In this document: positions 16,306-23,764 of the stretch, piece by piece
How the letters are laid out: each line of letters starts with the position of its first letter
Numbering within the stretch: position 1 is the stretch's first letter
NCBI GenBank assembly: GCA_900770215.1
Contig: CAAGJW010000029.1
Span: 1 to 41,734 of the forward strand
DNA length: 41,734 nucleotides
Origin: Bacteroidales bacterium
GTDB lineage: Bacteria; Bacteroidota; Bacteroidia; Bacteroidales; Muribaculaceae
Reading direction: 5' to 3'
Made by a program: the position numbers and the translations under genes
The notes under the pieces: model-generated
What the model was told of the DNA's origin: nothing
Databases searched by the model: none
The model's input: the letters and a program-made list of their open reading frames with translations, nothing else

Positions 16306-16680
16306 AAACATTTTCAGCGTCTTCTATAGTAAAAATTGAACCCCCCAATAGCGCTGAATAACGCTGAAAGAAACAGATTCCGTGTTCATCCGTGCTTTCC
16401 GCGGTTAAAAAACAACCACTGAAGCACACTGAAAGTAACAAATTCCGTGTTCATCCGTGCTTTCCGCGGTCAAAAACAACCACTGAAGCACACTGAAAGT
16501 AACAAATTCCGTGTTCATCCGTGCTTTCCGCGGTCAAAAAAAACGACCACTGAAGCACACTGAAAGTAACAAATTCCGTGTTCATCCGTGCTTTCCGCGG
16601 TCAAAAAAAACGACCACCGAAGCACACTAAACTACATCTTCAGTGCTTTCCGCGGTTATCAATGATTTTTTACCGAGTTT
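16306..16680. other. Non-coding stretch between PglA-like and PglC-like genes
   Basis: 375 bases without a gene. It begins with an inverted repeat, TTTCAGCGT (16312-16320) and ACGCTGAAA (16361-16369), and is then filled by the tandem repeat block listed separately. No promoter with a TAnnTTTG box is visible. Confidence 0.6.
16363..16659. repeat. Tandem repeat, four copies of a ~65-base unit plus a partial fifth
   Basis: The core ATTCCGTGTTCATCCGTG recurs at 16377, 16442, 16506 and 16573 (periods 65, 64, 67), each followed by CTTTCCGCGG and an A-rich tail of varying length. A fifth unit (about 16615-16659) lacks the GTTCATCC core. Within units 2-5 AAGCAC before the core can pair with GTGCTT after it, and the pairing survives in the degenerate fifth copy. 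Adjacent copies are contiguous with no unique spacers, so it is not CRISPR. Confidence 0.9.
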
Positions 16681-17289
16681 ATGTATAAGCATTTCTTTAA
16701 GCGAATATTCGATTTTGTGCTTGCACTGGTGGCCCTGGTGTGCTTGAGCCCGCTGCTGCTTGTCGTGACCGTGTGGCTCCATTTTGCCAACAAAGGGGCT
16801 GGCGCCTTCTTCCTCCAGGAGCGGCCAGGCCTGCATGGCAGGTTGTTTAAGATCATCAAGTTCAAGACCATGACCGATGAGCGGGCCGCCGATGGCACAT
16901 TGCTCCCCGACATGCAGCGTCTCACCCGTGTGGGCCGCTTTGTGCGTTCCACCTCGATCGACGAGTTGCCTCAGCTCGTCAACGTGGTCAAGGGCGACAT
17001 GGCTCTCATTGGTCCCCGGCCCCTACTGCCACAGTACCTCCCGCTCTACAGCCCTGAGCAGGCCCGTCGCCACGACGTGCGCCCAGGCATCACCGGCTGG
17101 GCACAGTGCCACGGCCGCAACGCCATCTCCTGGGCCGAAAAGTTCAAGCTCGACGTGTGGTATGTCGACCACCTCTCCCTCAAAACCGATATAAATGTTA
17201 TTTTCACTACAATAAAGACAGTAATTCATCGTGATGGCATTAACGAGAGTGGCCATGCCACGATGGAGTCTTTTAACGGGGATAATTAA
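16681..17289 (+). CDS. Initiating phosphoglycosyl transferase, PglC-like
   Basis: 202 residues, the length of small monotopic phosphoglycosyl transferases. An N-terminal re-entrant membrane helix (about 10-33) has the SP break at 23-24. Then QERPGLHGRLFKIIKFKTM, TRVGRFVRSTSIDELPQL with the catalytic dyad D94-E95, and LIGPRPLLPQYLPLYS. These are the marks of the PglC/WcaJ catalytic core. It transfers a sugar phosphate onto undecaprenyl phosphate at the cytoplasmic face, starting each repeat unit. The downstream PglD- and PglE-like genes point to UDP-diacetylbacillosamine or a related amino sugar as substrate. The tandem repeat lies immediately upstream. Confidence 0.92.
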   Translation: MYKHFFKRIFDFVLALVALVCLSPLLLVVTVWLHFANKGAGAFFLQERPGLHGRLFKIIKFKTMTDERAADGTLLPDMQRLTRVGRFVRSTSIDELPQLVNVVKGDMALIGPRPLLPQYLPLYSPEQARRHDVRPGITGWAQCHGRNAISWAEKFKLDVWYVDHLSLKTDINVIFTTIKTVIHRDGINESGHATMESFNGDN

Positions 17290-17300
17290 TTCTACTCATT

Positions 17301-18360
17301 ATGAAAGTTGCTTATATTCTTCCTCACTTGGGAGTAGCTGGAGGAATTGAACGAATTACGACCGATCTGTCCAATTTTTTTGTTGGTCAAGGTGTAGAAG
17401 TGAAAATTGTGTCGATGCTCTCTAAGGGAGAAGTGCCTTTCGAGTTTGATTCAAGAGTGAGCGTAAAGCATTTAGGATTAACGATTAAATCCCGTAAGGA
17501 TTTAAAGTACTGTGTGAGGCAGGCAATGCTTGAGTGTAGTGACGCCGATATCATCATTGGTTCCCACGTTGGAATTAATGCTTATTTGATATTAAATAAA
17601 CATCTGGTTAAGGGCAAAGTTGTTGTTACTCAACATGACAACTGTGAAGCCCTTAGCAGGCTTCGACTATTGTTCAATGTAATGCTATATCGCTTTGCCG
17701 ACAGCTTTGTTACTTTATCACAGGTTGACTCTCGTTTTTACAAGCGCTTCCTTGTTAAAAATGTTGTTATTCCAAATGGTACGAATATCACGCGAAAATA
17801 TAGTTGGAATCCTGAGAGCAAGACGCTTTTAGCCATTGGAAGATTGTGTGAGATCAAAGGGTTTGATACACTTATAGATGCCTTTCACATTGTGCACAGC
17901 TCTTATCCTGATTGGAAGTTAAATATCTTTGGCGGGACTTTTGACCGTGATTTCAGAGATAAGCTTGAAAGCATGATTCATGATAATGGATTAGAAAGAA
18001 GTAGTTGAGCTAAAAGGGTTCTCGAGCAATATTGAGCACGAATTGGAATCTTCTGCGGGCTATGTGTTGAGCTCAAAGAATGAGAGTTTTTCTCTCACGA
18101 TGATTGAAGCTTTGAGCAAAGGTCTTCCTGTAGTGAGCACAAAAATTCCCACAATACAATCAATCTATGGTAATGCTGGAATTATTTATTGTCGTCGAGG
18201 CGATATTGAAAGTATGGCAGCAGCCATCATCAAACTTATTTCGTCTCAGAAACTGATGAAAGAGAAATCTAAAGAAGCCTTTGAGCAATCACTGCGTTTT
18301 CAATTGGAAATGGTGGGGCAGCAATGGTTGCAACTCTTTAACAAGTTGTGCAAGAAATAA
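17301..18360 (+). pseudogene. Glycosyltransferase family 4, interrupted by one frameshift
   Basis: Starts 11 bases after pglC-like (MKVAYILPHLGVAGGIERIT). The first frame runs to a stop at 18006-18008, with VVIPNGTNITRKYSWNP and LLAIGRLCEIKGFDTLIDAF intact. The protein resumes one frame over at about 17998: EVVELKGFSSNIEHELESS, then SSKNESFSLTMIEALSKGLPVVS, the EX7E region, ending at 18360. An extra A in the AAA run at 17995-17997 explains it. Repaired, it is about 352 residues, a normal GT4. As written, the first piece (235 residues) lacks half of the nucleotide-sugar site and should be inactive. AT-rich; pseudogene or sequence error. Confidence 0.85.
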
Positions 18361-18375
18361 TTTGTATGTTGAGGG

Positions 18376-18558
18376 ATGTGTAAGCTGTGTGTCTTGGCAA
18401 TTACAAATTTTTTGAAAATATATTTCACAGATAATTGGCCTGTCAAATTATTGATTATTGAAGAAAACATTTTGGGGGAAACAGGTTATGGCAAATACCA
18501 TTCCGCCTTGTATCATTACATAGATTTCAAGATAATATGGATTAGAAAGGTAGTTTAA
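18376..18558 (+). CDS. Small open frame of unknown status between glycosyltransferase and PglD-like gene
   Basis: 60 codons in a 223-base gap. Sequence is AT-rich with PVKLLIIEENILGETGYGKYHSAL as the only notable stretch, which looks more protein-like than random, but I recognise no family and no ribosome-binding site decides the start. It could be a decayed fragment of another cluster gene or simply chance. Confidence 0.2.
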   Translation: MCKLCVLAITNFLKIYFTDNWPVKLLIIEENILGETGYGKYHSALYHYIDFKIIWIRKVV

Positions 18559-18583
18559 AAATAATAGGTGAATAGGTTCAACA

Positions 18584-19240
18584 ATGAAGGATATTGCAAT
18601 TTTCGGCGCTGGAGGCATGGGGCGAGAAACCGCTTGCCTCATCGACCGTTTAAACAAAAGTGGCGAGTGTTGGAATTTCGTTGGTTTTTTCGACGACGGA
18701 CTTCCTGTCGGTCAATTGGTATCCCACTACGGCGAGGTACTAGGTGGCATCGAAACGCTTAATGCCTGGCCTCGTGACATTGCCCTGTCAATTGCCCTGG
18801 GCAATCCTGACCTGATTTATAAAATCAAGAGTGCCATTACCAATCCTCGGGTGTCGTTTCCCAACCTTATTGATCCGTCGTTTGAGATTGTTGACCCGAT
18901 GACCTTTTCAATAGGAGAGGGCAACATCATTCAACAGCATTGCATGGCCTCGTGTGGCACCAGCATCGGCGATTTCAATTTGCTCAATGGTGGGGTTTCA
19001 TTGCGACATGATGTGGTTGTGGGCAATTACAACTCTTTCATGCCTGAAGTGCGTGTCTCAGGAAATGTGGAAATCGGTGATTGCAATTTCTTGGGAGTTG
19101 GCAGTATCGTGATACAGCAAATTAAAATTGGTAATCGAGTTCATTTGGGTGCTGGCGGTGTGCTTATACGAGACCCAAAGGATGAATGCCTTTATGTGGG
19201 AGTACCTGCTAGGGCAGTTAAATCATTGGAAAGTATATAA
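18584..19240 (+). CDS. Sugar N-acetyltransferase, PglD/NeuD-like
   Basis: 218 residues. N-terminal Rossmann-like UDP-sugar domain begins IFGAGGMGRE and FVGFFDD; from about 100 the left-handed beta-helix follows: IGEGNIIQQHC, TSIGDFNLLNGG, RHDVVVGNYN with the catalytic His H142, VEIGDCNFLGVGS, IKIGNRVHLGAGGV, and ends VGVPARAVKSL. The family acetylates the 4-amino group of UDP-4-amino sugars. With the aminotransferase next door it would finish UDP-diacetylbacillosamine or a related sugar for the PglC-like transferase. Confidence 0.88.
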   Translation: MKDIAIFGAGGMGRETACLIDRLNKSGECWNFVGFFDDGLPVGQLVSHYGEVLGGIETLNAWPRDIALSIALGNPDLIYKIKSAITNPRVSFPNLIDPSFEIVDPMTFSIGEGNIIQQHCMASCGTSIGDFNLLNGGVSLRHDVVVGNYNSFMPEVRVSGNVEIGDCNFLGVGSIVIQQIKIGNRVHLGAGGVLIRDPKDECLYVGVPARAVKSLESI

Positions 19241-19276
19241 AACAATATTGAAGAGAAATAAAAAGATTTTTCAGTT

Positions 19277-20521
19277 ATGGAGAATAAGCGTGTGTTACTG
19301 TGCCTGGCTCACATGAGCGGCAACGAAATGAAATACATTCAAGAGGCATTCGACACCAACTGGGTGGTGCCGCTTGGTCCCAATGTGAACGCATTTGAAG
19401 ACGACTTGAAGCAGATGTGCGGCGGAGGCAAAGAAATAGTGGCCTTGTCGTCGGGCACTGCGGCAGTGCACCTGGCACTGGTTGCACTGGGCGTGGGCCG
19501 TGGCGACGAGGTGATGTGCCAGTCGTTCACCTTCTGCGCCTCGAGCCACCCCGTGGTCTACCAGGGGGCCACTCCCGTCTTTGTCGACTCTGAGCCTGGG
19601 TCGTGGAACATGGATCCCGATCTACTGGAGCGGGCCATCGTCGACCGCATCAACAAGACGGGCAAGAAGCCCAAGGCCATTATTGTGGTCTACCTCTATG
19701 GCATGCCGGCCCGCATCGACGAGATTGTGGCCATTGCTGGCAAGTACGACATACCGCTCATCGAGGACAGTGCCGAGGCTTTTGGCTCACGGTTCGACGG
19801 CAAGGTGGTGGGCACGTTCGGGCAGTTTGGCATCATGTCGTTCAACGGCAACAAAATGATCACCACCTCGGGTGGTGGTGCACTGGTGTGCCCCGATGTG
19901 GCGACCAAAAACAAGATCATGTATTATGCCACCCAGGCTCGTCAAAGCTATCCCTACTATCAGCACGTCGACATAGGCTACAACTACCGCATGAGCAACA
20001 TATGTGCAGGTATAGGGCGCGGCCAGATGACAGTGCTCGATGAGCACCTGGCCCACCATCGCATGCTGGCCAAGATGTATGCCCAGGCCTTTGCCCACTG
20101 CGACGGTATCGATTTTCACGACAACCCAAGCAACCGCTACGACAGCAACTTCTGGCTCAACACCATCACCCTGGCTCCAGGTGTGCACGTCAAGGGCGAG
20201 GATCGTGCCTATGCTACTGTGGTGCATGGGGCAGTGGGTGGTGCTGCCGGCGTGGTGATGCAGGCCCGCGATGCCCACACTGGTTGTGAGCCCGACAAAG
20301 CCGTCGAGGCAATGCGCCTGATTCTCGACAAGGCTAATATCGAGAGTCGGCCACTGTGGAAGCCCATGCACAAGCAACCAGTCTACAAGGATGCGCCCGC
20401 CTATGTGAACGGTGTGAGCGAGTCGTTGTTCAAGCGCGGGTTGTGCCTGCCCAGTGGTCCCATGGTGAAGCGCGACGATGCCCAGCGCGTCATCGACACC
20501 ATCAAGTCGAGCATCGAGTAG
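19277..20521 (+). CDS. DegT/DnrJ/EryC1 (PglE-like) sugar aminotransferase
   Basis: 414 residues. PLP-dependent. Motifs: MSGNEMKYIQEAF, TNWVVPLGPNVNAFE, SSGTAAVHLAL, EDSAEAFG (D164), SFNGNKMITTSGGG with the PLP Lys K193, and the C-terminal ESRPLWKPMHKQPV typical of PglE. It converts a UDP-4-keto-6-deoxy sugar to the 4-amino sugar with glutamate as donor. A segment at about 300-335 (HVKGEDRAYATVVHGAVGG) is a longer insert than in Campylobacter PglE but common in Bacteroidales homologues. The 4-keto substrate needs a 4,6-dehydratase (PglF), which is not in the window. Confidence 0.92.
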   Translation: MENKRVLLCLAHMSGNEMKYIQEAFDTNWVVPLGPNVNAFEDDLKQMCGGGKEIVALSSGTAAVHLALVALGVGRGDEVMCQSFTFCASSHPVVYQGATPVFVDSEPGSWNMDPDLLERAIVDRINKTGKKPKAIIVVYLYGMPARIDEIVAIAGKYDIPLIEDSAEAFGSRFDGKVVGTFGQFGIMSFNGNKMITTSGGGALVCPDVATKNKIMYYATQARQSYPYYQHVDIGYNYRMSNICAGIGRGQMTVLDEHLAHHRMLAKMYAQAFAHCDGIDFHDNPSNRYDSNFWLNTITLAPGVHVKGEDRAYATVVHGAVGGAAGVVMQARDAHTGCEPDKAVEAMRLILDKANIESRPLWKPMHKQPVYKDAPAYVNGVSESLFKRGLCLPSGPMVKRDDAQRVIDTIKSSIE

Positions 20522-20565
20522 AAGCTCGGCAGCTGGCAACCTAAGTAGAGAAAGCTACATCTCGG

Positions 20566-20601
20566 CAGCCCCTGCAACCTTTAGTGTGTTGCAGGGGCTG
20601 T
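20566..20601 (+). terminator. Strong hairpin at the end of the polysaccharide cluster
   Basis: CAGCCCCTGCAAC (20566-20578) pairs perfectly with GTTGCAGGGGCTG (20589-20601). It lacks a U-tract on the plus strand, so it may end transcription poorly or act as an mRNA 3' stabiliser. It lies 45 bases after the aminotransferase stop. Confidence 0.55.
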
Positions 20602-20632
20602 CGCGTTGCTCTATAGGCGTGTCGCCCAATTT

Positions 20633-20673
20633 GAAAAAAAACTGCAGGGCACACTCTTGTGTGTGCCCTGCAG
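20633..20673 (-). terminator. Intrinsic terminator of the GGGtGRT operon
   Basis: CTGCAGGGCACAC (20642-20654) pairs perfectly with GTGTGCCCTGCAG (20661-20673). On the minus strand eight or more T follow (A-run at 20633-20641), a textbook terminator 30 bases past the stop. Confidence 0.88.
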
Positions 20674-20703
20674 AAATGTGTGTGTCGTGATCTTGTTTTC
20701 GGC

Positions 20704-21714
20704 TTATTTTGCGAGGGCTTGGGCCACGTCGACGGCCACGGCCACGGTGCAGCCCACCATGGGGTTGTTGCCCATGCCCAGGTAGCCCATCATCTCAACG
20801 TGGGCCGGTACCGAGCTCGAGCCGGCAAACTGGGCGTCGCTGTGCATGCGGCCCATGGTGTCGGTCATGCCGTAGGAAGCGGGGCCGGCGGCCATGTTGT
20901 CGGGGTGCAGCGTGCGGCCTGTGCCGCCGCCCGATGCCACGCTGAAGTAGGGCTTGCCTGCAGCCAGGCGCTCCTTCTTGTAGGTGCCTGCCACGGGGTG
21001 CTGGAAGCGGGTGGGGTTGGTCGAGTTGCCGGTGATCGACACGTCGACGCCTTCTTTCCACATGATGGCTACGCCCTCGCGCACGTCGTCGGCGCCATAG
21101 CATTTCACCTTGGCACGCTCGCCGTCGCTGTAGGGAGTCTCCTCCACCACCTTGAGCTCGCCGGTGAAGTAGTCAAACTCGGTGCGCACATAGGTGAAGC
21201 CGTTGATGCGGCTTATGATCTTGGCGGCATCCTTGCCCAGGCCGTTCAGTATCACGCGCAGGGGCTCTTTGCGCACCTTGTTGGCAGCGCCGGCAATCTT
21301 GATGGCACCCTCGGCTGCGGCAAACGACTCGTGGCCGGCCAGGAAGGCAAAGCACTTGGTCTCGTCGCGCAGCAGGCGTGCTGCCAGGTTGCCGTGGCCC
21401 AGGCCCACCTTGCGGTCGTCGGCCACCGAGCCGGGAATGCAGAATGCCTGCAGGCCCAGGCCGATTGCCTCGGCAGCGTCGGCAGCGTTCTTGCAGCCTT
21501 TCTTCAGCGCGATGGCAGCGCCCACCACATAGGCCCACTTGGCGTTTTCAAAGCATATTTGCTGGGTCTCTTCGCAAGTCTTATAAGGATCGATACCATA
21601 CTTGTCGCAGATGGCATTGGCCTCTTCCACATCCTTGATGCCGGCGGCATTGAGTGCAGCGAGCACTTGCTTCTCGCGACGGTCTTGTGACTCGTAGTTT
21701 ACTTTTCTCATCAT
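20704..21714 (-). CDS. GGGtGRT protein (conserved, function unknown)
   Basis: 336 residues. The C-terminal SGGGTGRTLHPDNMAAG (motif at 262-267) names the family, which is found in anaerobes such as Bacteroidales. No signal peptide or membrane segment; cytosolic. It contains scattered Cys (for example in KTCEETQQICF) that could take part in metal binding, but no canonical Fe-S motif. It is the second gene of a pair with a NifU-like scaffold, 18 bases downstream, and has an unusually good Shine-Dalgarno (AAGGAGGAT, 21723-21731). A link to Fe-S cluster work is inferred from this pairing; no reaction is known. Confidence 0.85.
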   Translation of the reverse strand: MMRKVNYESQDRREKQVLAALNAAGIKDVEEANAICDKYGIDPYKTCEETQQICFENAKWAYVVGAAIALKKGCKNAADAAEAIGLGLQAFCIPGSVADDRKVGLGHGNLAARLLRDETKCFAFLAGHESFAAAEGAIKIAGAANKVRKEPLRVILNGLGKDAAKIISRINGFTYVRTEFDYFTGELKVVEETPYSDGERAKVKCYGADDVREGVAIMWKEGVDVSITGNSTNPTRFQHPVAGTYKKERLAAGKPYFSVASGGGTGRTLHPDNMAAGPASYGMTDTMGRMHSDAQFAGSSSVPAHVEMMGYLGMGNNPMVGCTVAVAVDVAQALAK

Positions 21715-21732
21715 AGTTTTGTATCCTCCTTA

Positions 21733-22425
21733 TTATTCTTTACGTGGGTCAATATATTTAGCTGCATTCTCAAAACGTCCGTAGTGGCCCTTGGCGCCTG
21801 CAAGTGCCTCCTCGGGGGTCTTGCCTTTCTTCAGGGCATCGGTAAACTTGCCCAGGCTCAGGAACTCGTAACCTATCACTTCGTTGTTCTTGTCGAGTGC
21901 CATGCGGGTCACATAGCCCTCGGTCATCTCAAGATAGCGCACACCCTTGGCTTTGGTGCCAAACATGGTGCCCACCTGGCTGCGCAGGCCCTTGCCCAGG
22001 TCCTCGAGCGATGCGCCCACGACCAGGCCGCCCTCGGAGAAGGCCGACTGCGTGCGGCCGTACACAATCTGCAGGAAGAGCTCGCGCATTGCCGTGTTGA
22101 TGGCATCGCACACGAGATCGGTGTTGAGCGCCTCGAGTATGGTCTTGCCGGGCAGTATCTCTGCAGCCATGGCAGCGCTGTGGGTCATGCCCGAGCAGCC
22201 TATGGTCTCGATCAGGCATTCCTCGATCACGCCTTCTTTCACGTTGAGCGAGAGCTTGCAGGCTCCTTGCTGAGGAGCGCACCACCCGATGCCGTGAGAG
22301 AAGCCCGAAACGTCCTTTATCTCTTTCGACCTAACCCATTTTCCCTCCTCTGGAATTGGAGCAGAAGGGTGGTTAGCACCCTTAGCTACGCAGCACATGT
22401 TCTGTACTTCTTGTGAATAAACCAT
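21733..22425 (-). CDS. NifU/IscU-like iron-sulfur cluster scaffold protein
   Basis: 230 residues. The N-terminal ~130 residues follow the IscU/NifU-N fold: GIGWCAPQQGACKLSLNVKEG (C49, C56), IEECLIETIGCSGMTHSAA with C77, then LVCDAINTAM. The third ligand Cys of classical IscU (HCSxLA) is not evident, and the protein has a ~90-residue C-terminal extension ending HYGRFENAAKYIDP. It is therefore a divergent scaffold, always seen next to the GGGtGRT gene in Bacteroidales as far as I know. It probably assembles or carries a cluster in the cytosol for an unknown client, perhaps its neighbour. Confidence 0.82.
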   Translation of the reverse strand: MVYSQEVQNMCCVAKGANHPSAPIPEEGKWVRSKEIKDVSGFSHGIGWCAPQQGACKLSLNVKEGVIEECLIETIGCSGMTHSAAMAAEILPGKTILEALNTDLVCDAINTAMRELFLQIVYGRTQSAFSEGGLVVGASLEDLGKGLRSQVGTMFGTKAKGVRYLEMTEGYVTRMALDKNNEVIGYEFLSLGKFTDALKKGKTPEEALAGAKGHYGRFENAAKYIDPRKE

Positions 22426-22679
22426 TTTCAGTTCGTTTTTAAATAGTACTATTAAGTTTCTAATATCTTGTGAATTAGTTGTATATTCCTGACTTTATAC
22501 ATTAGCTGAAATGAACCCTACACATTTTCAGCTTGTAAAGTTACTAATAAAAGCGCTATCGGCCGTTATGGCCCGCGATTATTTAATGTTTTTTAGAAAT
22601 CGGGACCCGCTACCCTCGCGGCATCGCCAGGCTGGCGATGGAGTGGGGCAGGTGCTGGCATGTGATGTGAGTGGGGCTG
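22426..22679. other. Intergenic region between scaffold gene and lipoprotein
   Basis: 254 bases. It holds a perfect inverted repeat CATCGCCAG/CTGGCGATG (22622-22640) past the lipoprotein gene on the minus strand; a T-run follows only after ~40 bases, so its terminator role is uncertain. No TAnnTTTG box was found for the scaffold gene. A plus-strand frame at 22511-22753 looks like chance. Confidence 0.4.
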
Positions 22680-23096
22680 CTACTTCTTCTTGCGCACATA
22701 GGCGGCCGCGAGCTTGCCGCCCGAGTACAGGATCAGGCTGTCGGGCTTTATAAACCTGTAGGCATATTTCATGGTGTCGCGTCGTGCCAGGGGCTTGGCT
22801 TGCACTGTGGCAATCAGCGTGATAGAGTCGGGGTGCTCGCTTGCGCTCCATGCCTCGAAGGCCACTAGCCGGTAGTTGAAGCTCGAGGCCTTGCCACCGT
22901 CGTCGAGCTTGAAGCCCGCGGCCGAGTCGGGGCTGGTGGTGGCGGCCGTGAGCCACGTGCCGCACAAGGTGGCCGTGTCTTGCAGGTTCTGGACGAGAGT
23001 GTCGGGCTGGCTTGCCCGGGCGGCCTTCCCGCTGTGGCCGCACGAGACAGCCGCGAGTGCCACGGCGGCTATGACGGGGATGAGTATCTTCTTCAT
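22680..23096 (-). CDS. Small lipocalin-like lipoprotein
   Basis: 138 residues with a lipoprotein signal: MKKILIPVIAAVALAAVSC, lipobox ending at C19. The mature part has CGTWLTAATTSPDSAAGFKLDDGGKASS and repeated beta-strand patterns resembling lipocalin-like proteins common in Bacteroidota. Probably anchored in the outer or inner membrane facing the periplasm; ligand unknown. The frame is open to 23141, but the promoter at 23129-23160 places the transcript start near 23123, which fixes the start at 23096. Confidence 0.75.
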   Translation of the reverse strand: MKKILIPVIAAVALAAVSCGHSGKAARASQPDTLVQNLQDTATLCGTWLTAATTSPDSAAGFKLDDGGKASSFNYRLVAFEAWSASEHPDSITLIATVQAKPLARRDTMKYAYRFIKPDSLILYSGGKLAAAYVRKKK

Positions 23097-23128
23097 TTTT
23101 TTGCTGGCGATTTTTCTTTTTCTGCCTG

Positions 23129-23160
23129 CAAAATTAGCCACTATATTTCACACTTGCAAC
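23129..23160 (-). promoter_or_regulatory. Promoter of the lipocalin-like lipoprotein
   Basis: Minus strand: TTG (23159-23157), 20 bases, TAATTTTG (23136-23129). Predicted leader about 27 bases. It rules out the longer upstream start. Confidence 0.65.
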
Positions 23161-23188
23161 CCGCGGGCAGCCCCTCGGCCCGATGCTG

Positions 23189-23482
23189 TCACCACAGGCG
23201 GTATTGCAGGCCGTCGCGAGGCGTGCCGTTGAGGCTCATCGTGCCCATGGCGCCTGGCTTGTTGTTGCGCAGTGCATAGGCCATCGTGGTGGTCCATCCC
23301 TGGGTCTTGTTTCTTATCGTGAGCTTTGCAAGGCCTATGAACTTGCCCGACATTGCTATCAGGAATTTTGCCACCTCTTGCAGGCTTGTGAAATTGCATT
23401 TGCTCACCGAGGCCAGCAGGCGGCCGTTCACCTCAATCGAGGCTATGATGTGATCGGTTGTCGACAATGTGTTGGCATTCAT
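23189..23482 (-). CDS. Conserved-looking small protein of unknown function
   Basis: 97 residues, no signal peptide or membrane segment, no recognised domain. Predicted alternating strand/helix pattern: HIIASIEVNGRLLASVSK, then SLQEVAKFLIAMSG, then AKLTIRNKTQGWTTTMAYAL. It is likely a real gene: a purine-rich Shine-Dalgarno AAGGAGGAG lies 5 bases before the ATG, and a -7 box (23510-23517) sits just upstream. It may be a small regulatory or nucleic-acid-associated protein, but nothing in the sequence shows this. Confidence 0.6.
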   Translation of the reverse strand: MNANTLSTTDHIIASIEVNGRLLASVSKCNFTSLQEVAKFLIAMSGKFIGLAKLTIRNKTQGWTTTMAYALRNNKPGAMGTMSLNGTPRDGLQYRLW

Positions 23483-23509
23483 AATTCTCCTCCTTTTCTT
23501 TTTCTATTG

Positions 23510-23517
23510 CAAAAATA
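23510..23517 (-). promoter_or_regulatory. -7 box for the 97-residue protein
   Basis: TATTTTTG on the minus strand matches TAnnTTTG; no TTTG at the proper distance. The leader would be about 20-25 bases and carries the strong Shine-Dalgarno at 23486-23494. Confidence 0.45.
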
Positions 23518-23583
23518 GGAGAACTGAGTGCCAAAAACCTGCACATCAAGTGCAACGATGGTTAAAAAATAACATGTTCGACA

Positions 23584-23624
23584 CACAAAAAGCTCAAAAC
23601 CACAGGTTGATGATTTTGAGCTTT
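23584..23624 (-). terminator. Intrinsic terminator after tRNA-Gly
   Basis: AAAGCTCAAAA (23589-23599) pairs with TTTTGAGCTTT (23614-23624); on the minus strand it runs into TTTTTGTG. It lies 30 bases past the tRNA 3' end. Confidence 0.8.
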
Positions 23625-23653
23625 GCACTATTGCTATACAATGTGTGTGTTGA

Positions 23654-23725
23654 GCGGTAGACGGGGCTCGAACCCGCGACCTGCGGCTTGGGAAGCCGCC
23701 GCTCTACCAACTGAGCTACTACCGC
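23654..23725 (-). tRNA. tRNA-Gly (anticodon CCC)
   Basis: 72 bases forming a full cloverleaf on the minus strand. Acceptor GCGGTAG/CTACCGC, D arm GCTC/GAGC, anticodon stem GCGGC/GCCGC with loop TTCCCAA (anticodon CCC, reads GGG), T arm GCGGG/CCCGT with TTCGAGC loop. CCA is not encoded. No promoter box lies directly upstream; it probably shares the transcript of the lipoprotein gene 39 bases before it. Confidence 0.96.
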
Positions 23726-23764
23726 ATTTTCCTTTGCGTCACATTTTAGAGTTGTCCCTCGGTC

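Noticed and set aside
16363..16659. Repeat array considered as CRISPR
   Set aside because: Units are ~65 bases, contiguous and without unique spacers; no cas genes nearby.
22511..22753. 80-codon plus-strand frame downstream of the scaffold gene
   Set aside because: It runs over a hairpin and into the lipoprotein gene on the other strand; low-complexity Arg/Ser/Pro-rich end, no start signals.
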